Under the pieces are notes generated by a model, which was given only the letters and a program-made list of their open reading frames with translations, had not been told where the DNA came from and did no database searches. The position numbers and the translations under genes are program-made. A DNA stretch of 39,898 nt from Desulfobacterales bacterium (GTDB lineage: Bacteria > Desulfobacterota > Desulfobacteria > Desulfobacterales > G020353555): assembly GCA_020353555.1 (NCBI GenBank), contig CP070697.1:6678865-6718762 (forward strand), written 5' to 3'. This document shows positions 35,801 to 39,898 of this stretch, piece after piece (position 1 is the stretch's first letter; the number at the start of each line of letters is the position of its first letter).

Positions 35801-37872
35801 TCGCCATGCCGGAGAAATTTGGCCCGCCCGGTCAAGTCGGAAAACCCGTTGCGCGGGTAAATATCGGCATTCCATTTGGGGGCCTGCGCCAAATGGCGGA
35901 TCAGCCCGCACACCAAGGCACTTTGCTTGAGCGCATATGCGATGTTCAGCTTCTCGGCCGTGTCGTAAGGGGTTCCCCACGTCGGCCGGGCATCATAGGT
36001 CGTCACCAAGCTGATACCATGATAACCCGCCAGGGCGGTCACCTCCCCGCCTAAAGGTGGCCGATCAAGAAAATAACTCTGCCAGGAAGCGCGCCGGCTG
36101 GGCCGCAAAGTATCTTGAAACAGACCGGAAAGTCCCTCCGCTTGCTCCAGTTGGCGGGCCCCTTGCCGCAAAACCTCGTCCAGCTCACTGTAGGCGGCCA
36201 CGCGGTTGATGCGCGGCCGGAAGGGATAAAGCCAGCCGTAGTTGAAAGCGCCGAACCCGTCGCCGTGGCTGGACAGGTGCAACGAGACGGCTGCCACCAG
36301 GTCAAAGGCCTTGACCTGTCCGCGAAAATTGCGAGCACTTTCTACTTGTTCAAGCTGAATCTTGGCATCGGTCAGGATGGCTCTTTGATCTTGCAGTGCC
36401 TTGGGTACCAGGCGAGCGAGAATTTCGCGCTCTTCGAGGGGAAGGTCTTTAAAATCGGTACGCCAGAGCAACCGGCGCAACGCCTGCCTTTCCTGGGCCA
36501 GCTGCTTGATAACATTCGGGTCAACTTCATCTTCCGTTTGCAGCCGAAGGCGCATCAGGTGACGGGAAACACTGTCCGCCTCGGTCTTGACGCGCTCATC
36601 CAGGGCTTCTTTAAAGGCACGGCCCGCTTGCTCTTCCCCGGATTCAGCTTGTGCGGCGCTTTCAAACGAGGGTTCGGACAGGGCGCGGATCGTCTGGCGC
36701 GTCTCGGAAATAAGCGCTTTGAGCGCTCTTTTACTATCTCTTAAGTCCTTTGATCGGGCTGAGAGACTCCAAACGAGTTCACGCATTCCGGCCAATGCCT
36801 GGGCATGCCCGCCGGTCGCCACCAGCAGAACCGATCGTTGGGGAGGATGGCGCTTCAAAAGCCGGGCCGAAGCCAACAGGGTCGCCACACCGCAGGCCTC
36901 GTCAGCTCCCGGAGACAGCCCCGGAACGAAGGCGGTGCTGTCGTAAAAGGCGTCCACCATCACCAGCTCTTCGCCCAGCTTGGGATCGGTGCCGGGAATT
37001 AAGCAATAAATATTTTCCGCGGTAACGTTCTGCCAGGTCATCTCGGACACCAACCGGATCTCGGCGGCGACGCTTCCTTCCGGTAAGGTCTCAAAGGTAC
37101 CAAAATGCGCGCGCGCTTCGCTCAAAGACATCCAGAAGCGCGGAAACTGGATCGGTGATAGCTCCCGTTTCTCTTCGAAAAACATTTTGGACGATGATCC
37201 CCGATCGACATAGATCAGGGCTTGGGCCCCCAAATTCGCTGCATGCAGCCAGTTTTTACCGGACTCGAGCTCCATCAAAACGATGGCGCCCGCGATTAAT
37301 TTGCCGTTAAAATCAGCCAGCTCACCCGCGCCGACATAAACCAGCGGGCCGCTGACGCCAGGGGGGGGGATGGTTTGGGGCGTAATCGCGTTGGCGCGCA
37401 CAGGATGGATGGGAATCGTCAGGTCACGGCTGAGAAAGGTCAGGGTGCTTTGCCCATGGCGGATCACCGGTACGCTAAATTGGTGTGCACCCACATCTTC
37501 AAAGCCGAGTTCGGCAAATCTTTCAAGGATATAGGCGCCGGCCGCCGCGTTGCCCGGCGTACCGGTGCTGCGGTCGCCCAAAGATGCCAAGGTCCGGATG
37601 ACATCCATGAACTCGTCGGAAGGTGTCTTCGCATTTGAACCGGCCGCCCCAGGCGTCGCAAGAAAACCGCCCAAAAGAACTAAAAAAAGTAAAACGATCC
37701 ATTGACTCCAGCGCGAGGGTCGCCCGGGATGCCGGTCCCGCGGCGCCGGTCGCTGGTTGCGGGCGTCTGCGGTCTGGAAATTATTGACGAGACCCCGGAT
37801 GCCTGATTCGTGGTCCCGGCACCCGAATAAGCGATGCATGAACATTTCCGCTTCCAATCTCTGGTTTGCCAT
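32791..37872 (-). CDS. Giant fusion: degenerate M28 peptidase domain + FtsX-type permease
   Basis: A 1693-residue membrane protein. Order: basic tail (1-56); membrane anchor (57-77); M28-like domain in two parts (about 85-365 and 520-665, with a PA-like insert near 165-280) split by a charged helical insertion (366-520); beta-rich region (about 690-800); coiled-coil (about 900-950); three membrane helices (about 958-1042); FtsX helix (about 1082-1103); large periplasmic MacB-like region (1104-1370); three FtsX helices (1372-1395, 1418-1445, 1455-1480) with ERKREIGIYTSVGLAPSHV; cytoplasmic C-terminal domain (1490-1693). The peptidase metal ligands look mostly replaced: DAFYDS for the usual AHxDS, ATGGHAQ for the EE segment, GTPYDT for YHTxxDT; only the Asp in GADEACGVA remains. 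ATG at 37872 lacks a good ribosome site; ATG at 37845 is an alternative. Confidence 0.85.
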   Translation of the reverse strand: MANQRLEAEMFMHRLFGCRDHESGIRGLVNNFQTADARNQRPAPRDRHPGRPSRWSQWIVLLFLVLLGGFLATPGAAGSNAKTPSDEFMDVIRTLASLGDRSTGTPGNAAAGAYILERFAELGFEDVGAHQFSVPVIRHGQSTLTFLSRDLTIPIHPVRANAITPQTIPPPGVSGPLVYVGAGELADFNGKLIAGAIVLMELESGKNWLHAANLGAQALIYVDRGSSSKMFFEEKRELSPIQFPRFWMSLSEARAHFGTFETLPEGSVAAEIRLVSEMTWQNVTAENIYCLIPGTDPKLGEELVMVDAFYDSTAFVPGLSPGADEACGVATLLASARLLKRHPPQRSVLLVATGGHAQALAGMRELVWSLSARSKDLRDSKRALKALISETRQTIRALSEPSFESAAQAESGEEQAGRAFKEALDERVKTEADSVSRHLMRLRLQTEDEVDPNVIKQLAQERQALRRLLWRTDFKDLPLEEREILARLVPKALQDQRAILTDAKIQLEQVESARNFRGQVKAFDLVAAVSLHLSSHGDGFGAFNYGWLYPFRPRINRVAAYSELDEVLRQGARQLEQAEGLSGLFQDTLRPSRRASWQSYFLDRPPLGGEVTALAGYHGISLVTTYDARPTWGTPYDTAEKLNIAYALKQSALVCGLIRHLAQAPKWNADIYPRNGFSDLTGRAKFLRHGELFADQPAPGTVLLAYQGPARYHVMVDHLGEFQIRGVADSKHSFHKVILEGYKFDPLTGSVIWTIDKKQTGKDAYRVKMQRRFMETDLVMFACNGTTLFNLLEPRTFRYLTKPNVIDGRREADPLRWFMSRLDTWSSVITSIFLEAGTPLKMTLSDTILRNKLVLLNATENKPEGAGYMVEKWPFLHMTEFRVARDMWTLLGPRIANLEARGIFNDRIRRLEQEGLAALETAETALANKRYDRFSEASARSWALASRVYEDVEKTQKDVLYGVLFYIALFVPFAFCLERLLFSYSDIYKRIIAFCTILILLIALIYNVHPAFQLAYSPMVVILAFFIMGLSLMVTLIIFFRFEEEMTRLQTRAQLAQAGEIGRWKAFVAAFLLGVSNLRRRRLRTALTCATLVILTFTIMSFTSVKSMRHHARLLFQRSAPYQGFLLKNFNWQNLPPEALGIISNAFAGQGLTVPRVWLEDEDKTRAPRIPVRFEDQVFEAQGLVGLSHAEAQVSGLDDILVGGRWLAADERQAVLLPERLARKLGIDPGRLQGTTVTLWGMPFDVVGVFAGSKLQNRLDLDGEPLTPVTFPREVTTELTEVEVEALESGEDVQEFQSQYQHISGDLTLIIPYRTLLAAGGHLKGVAIRPQPATSIQTSAQNLVDRFGLSLFSGEPDGTYLYHASDTMSYSGVPNILIPLVISVFIVLNTMIGSVYERKREIGIYTSVGLAPSHVSFLFIAEALALAVLSVVLGYLLAQTTAKLFAATSLWAGITVNYSSWAGVAAMLLVIIVVLVSVIYPSKVAGEIAIPDVNRSWTLPESQGNELELTLPFLMRYREHRSVGGYLYDYFQGHQDVSHGMFSTGNIEFGFVCHVAPGISEVENTCPEQECEFEACLQVSSSVWLAPFDFGIMQQVELAFLPAGGEPGFLEIRVRLIRESGEANAWHRINKTFLHQIRRQLLVWRSFDLASKAHYEHLLAEAEQELGASSDQKETKDDTNPPEFQNPGCIAKG

Positions 37873-37970
37873 CGTCCGGGCAAATGTTCAATTCTTCAGA
37901 AAGGTTTTCTCAAGCCTGCTTTGACCAATCTGAAAATCGTTTGAGGGCTAAACGGCCATCGACCCGTGCC

Positions 37971-38708
37971 TCACTCCCGCGTGCCGATTTGACCGATTGA
38001 AATCGAAAGCTCTTCACGATCTTCGATTTTGTCGACTCGTCCGTCGCGGATCCACACCACCTGGTCGGAAACGTTCAACATCTTAAAATCATGGGTGGCG
38101 GAAATCACCGTAACATTGCGCTCTTGGCTGAGACGCTTCAACAGGGCGATCACATCTTCCCCGGTATTCAAATCAAGGTTGCCAGTGGGCTCATCCGCCA
38201 GAATGATGGCGGGATCATTGGCCAAGGCGCGGGCAATCGCCACCCGCTGCTGCTGCCCGCCGGAAAGCTCAAAAGGCTTATGGTTGAAACGATCAGCCAG
38301 TCCCACCAGCTCCAGCAGCTGGAGCCCTTTCTCTACCGCGGCATCGTTATTCATCCCGGCAAAAATCATGGGCAGGGTGACATTTTCCAGCGCCGTCATC
38401 ACCTGGATGATGTTGAAGGTCTGAAAAATATAGCCAATCTTACGGCAACGCAGCCAAGCCAATTCGTAGGCGTCGAGTTGGGCAATGTCGACTTCGTCGA
38501 TGAAGACCTTACCAGAGGTGGGTTTGTCCAGCCCGCCGATCATATTAAATAACGTGCTCTTCCCGGACCCGGACGGTCCCATGATGGAAATATAATGGCC
38601 CTTGGCGATTTCGAGATCGATCCCTTTTAAAGCCTGGACTTCCACCTTACCCAGTCGGAAAGACTTGGTGACTCCGGTCACACGGACGATATTGCTGGAT
38701 TCTGCCAT
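37971..38708 (-). CDS. ABC transporter ATPase, LolD/MacB type
   Basis: A 245-residue ATPase with Walker [10 protein letters not shown] (44-52), Q-loop Gln96, signature LSGGQ (148-152), Walker B with ADEPTGNLD (171-179) and H-loop His206. These match the FtsE/LolD/MacB group that energises FtsX-type permeases. ATG at 38708 follows AGGA at good spacing and gives the normal length; the frame is open to 38822. It lies between the small FtsX gene and the giant FtsX fusion, so the likely transporter is two ATPase copies with two different permeases. Confidence 0.93.
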   Translation of the reverse strand: MAESSNIVRVTGVTKSFRLGKVEVQALKGIDLEIAKGHYISIMGPSGSGKSTLFNMIGGLDKPTSGKVFIDEVDIAQLDAYELAWLRCRKIGYIFQTFNIIQVMTALENVTLPMIFAGMNNDAAVEKGLQLLELVGLADRFNHKPFELSGGQQQRVAIARALANDPAIILADEPTGNLDLNTGEDVIALLKRLSQERNVTVISATHDFKMLNVSDQVVWIRDGRVDKIEDREELSISIGQIGTRE

Positions 38709-38859
38709 CGTTGCGTCCTGATTACCTGGGTCGTGTCGTTTCACTCTTATCCCCGAAAAGCCGTGCGGAAAAGCCGCACGCGTAAAGCCAATGGTAAAAT
38801 AAGGCATCCGGTCCCCCGCCACTTCTGACCCGCCCTCAGAGACCCGAAACCGCCATAGG

Positions 38860-38901
38860 CTTTGAACTTGCAGCCTCTTTTTCCGGCCTTCTGCCCTCTA
38901 C
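38860..38901 (-). repeat. Degenerate heptamers running into the end of the small FtsX gene
   Basis: 7-base spaced units CTTTGAA, CTTGCAG, CCTCTTT, TTCCGGC, CTTCTGC, CCTCTAC, the last overlapping the stop codon of the FtsX gene. More degenerate than the arrays at 2704 and 2874. Confidence 0.4.
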
Positions 38902-39593
38902 TGCTCCACCCGCATGGCCTCCACCGGCTGCATCCGCGCGGCGACCAGGGCCGGGTACAAAACGCCGAGGAGGCTCAACAAGCACCCGACGCCGGTGGCG
39001 ATCCCCACGGAAAAAAACACACCGGTCCAGGAAACTTCGATTAGCGCCACGGTACCAAAGCGCAACACCGCGTTCAGCAGCGAAAAAAGGCCGCCGGCCA
39101 GGGCACCGGCACCGGCACCCGCCAAGCCTTGCATGCCGGCCTCAAGAATAAACAGTCGCAGGATAAAACGATCCAGCGCCCCCAAGCATTTCATGGTACC
39201 GATCTCACGAAATCGCTCGGTCACCGCCATGAGCTGGGCATTGACAATCCCCACCACGCAGACCAACAGGGAGAGGATCACAATCCACCTTTGCTTGGGG
39301 CTGCTGTCTACACGGGTGTCCTCAGCCCCCAGGTCGTAGCCGGAACGGACAACCGCCTGACGTAATTCGGGGTTCTGGGTGGCCAGAAGGCCATTGGCCA
39401 CCTCATTGCTGACACTGATGAAACCCAAAAACGAGACGGCCAGCACGAGACTCATGGTGGTAATCAGGGACCGGAAAAAGCGTACCTTGATGCTCTTCAA
39501 CGCAATCTCAATCGATTTAAGAAATGGCAGGACCACTAATCGGTCCCTTGAAAGTAGATTTTTTTTTGAACCGATGATTTGATCGCTATTCAT
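38898..39593 (-). CDS. Compact FtsX-type permease
   Basis: A 231-residue permease with four membrane helices (about 43-62, 103-122, 146-172, 190-214). The FtsX coupling segment TERFREIGTMKCLGA (125-139) and the C-terminal PALVAARMQPVEAMRVE are intact. Between helices 1 and 2 there are only about 40 residues, where MacB/LolC-type proteins carry a 200-residue periplasmic domain. It therefore keeps the membrane core but not the mechanical periplasmic arm; the large periplasmic part is supplied by the giant partner. First gene of the minus-strand operon; AAGGGA lies about ten bases before the ATG. Confidence 0.88.
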   Translation of the reverse strand: MNSDQIIGSKKNLLSRDRLVVLPFLKSIEIALKSIKVRFFRSLITTMSLVLAVSFLGFISVSNEVANGLLATQNPELRQAVVRSGYDLGAEDTRVDSSPKQRWIVILSLLVCVVGIVNAQLMAVTERFREIGTMKCLGALDRFILRLFILEAGMQGLAGAGAGALAGGLFSLLNAVLRFGTVALIEVSWTGVFFSVGIATGVGCLLSLLGVLYPALVAARMQPVEAMRVEQ

Positions 39594-39898
39594 GCCTGCG
39601 AGTCCCTTTTTTAGAACCCCCGATAGACGTGTTTAGAAAGTTTTCTTCCCCCGGCCGCCGCAAAGTCACGCAGATTTTATAGAGGCCCCCTTTTGATCAA
39701 CCTGTCCGGGGTGCTGGGATTTTCCCTGAAGCGATGCCTTTGCTGACGGGACCCCACGTACACCCCCTGATGAGATGTCCCCTTGCGGGGTGAGATAATC
39801 CTCTATCATAAGAACTGCCGCAAGTAAACGAGAATGATTCCTGATAAACTCCCCGCAGCGCTAATTTTTCATACGGGTGGAGCCTGACGGTTGCTCGG
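39594..39898. other. Region upstream of the FtsX operon
   Basis: About 305 bases without a supported gene, probably containing the operon promoter. An inverted pair CACCCC (39761-39766) and GGGGTG (39787-39792) can form a hairpin with an inner CCCC-TTGC-GGGG alternative. A TATGAT-like -10 is present on the minus strand near 39807-39812 but without a good -35. Confidence 0.35.

Noticed and set aside
39825-39850. Fur-box-like sequence GAGAATGATTCCTGATAA
   Set aside because: Only one hexamer matches well; the palindromic core is missing and no iron-related genes follow.

Overview
The window looks like chromosomal DNA of an anaerobic deltaproteobacterium (Desulfobacterota, probably a sulfate reducer or syntroph). 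This is inferred from gene content: a methylmalonyl-CoA pathway with a transcarboxylase and no biotin carboxylase, a NIF-type Fe-S assembly pair with the anaerobe-style three-domain NifU, HypA/HypB, and an AmmeMemoRadiSam (MEMO) protein. No RNA genes, insertion sequences, CRISPR arrays or phage genes were seen.

Layout. (1) 1-148: start of a MEMO-family gene running off the left edge. (2) 710-2730, plus strand: nifU-nifS. (3) 2975-17638, minus strand, read right to left: a DUF2065 membrane peptide, queA, tgt, a small Nfu protein, methylmalonyl-CoA epimerase, methylmalonyl-CoA mutase, MeaB, transcarboxylase 12S, a small conserved-looking protein, transcarboxylase 5S/1.3S fusion, sucC, sucD, hypA, hypB. 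A good promoter lies at 17754-17783. The central genes interconvert propionyl-CoA and succinate: transcarboxylase (propionyl-CoA + oxaloacetate <-> methylmalonyl-CoA + pyruvate), epimerase, B12 mutase with its MeaB chaperone, then succinyl-CoA synthetase. (4) 18054-26316: a partner-switching signalling island made of two SpoIIE/RsbU-type phosphatases that converge and overlap, an ABC exporter with a highly abnormal nucleotide-binding domain, a cyclic-nucleotide-binding-like protein, an RsbW-type kinase and an RsbV-type STAS antagonist.

(5) 26467-39593, all minus strand: the most unusual part. Read right to left it holds a very small FtsX permease, a LolD/MacB-type ATPase, a 1693-residue protein fusing a degenerate M28 peptidase domain to an FtsX permease, a DUF6785-like polytopic membrane protein, an OPT-like polytopic membrane protein, a secreted protein of unknown family, a 308-residue unknown protein and a PqqD-like protein. 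I read this as one envelope system built around an asymmetric type VII (mechanotransmission) ABC transporter. Its function is not known to me.

Many intergenic spacers contain degenerate tandem repeats with 7, 8 or 10 bp periods, often as two arms in opposite orientation at the two ends of the spacer. They appear to be a genome-wide repeat habit of this organism and in places run into the ends of genes (nifS, the small FtsX gene).
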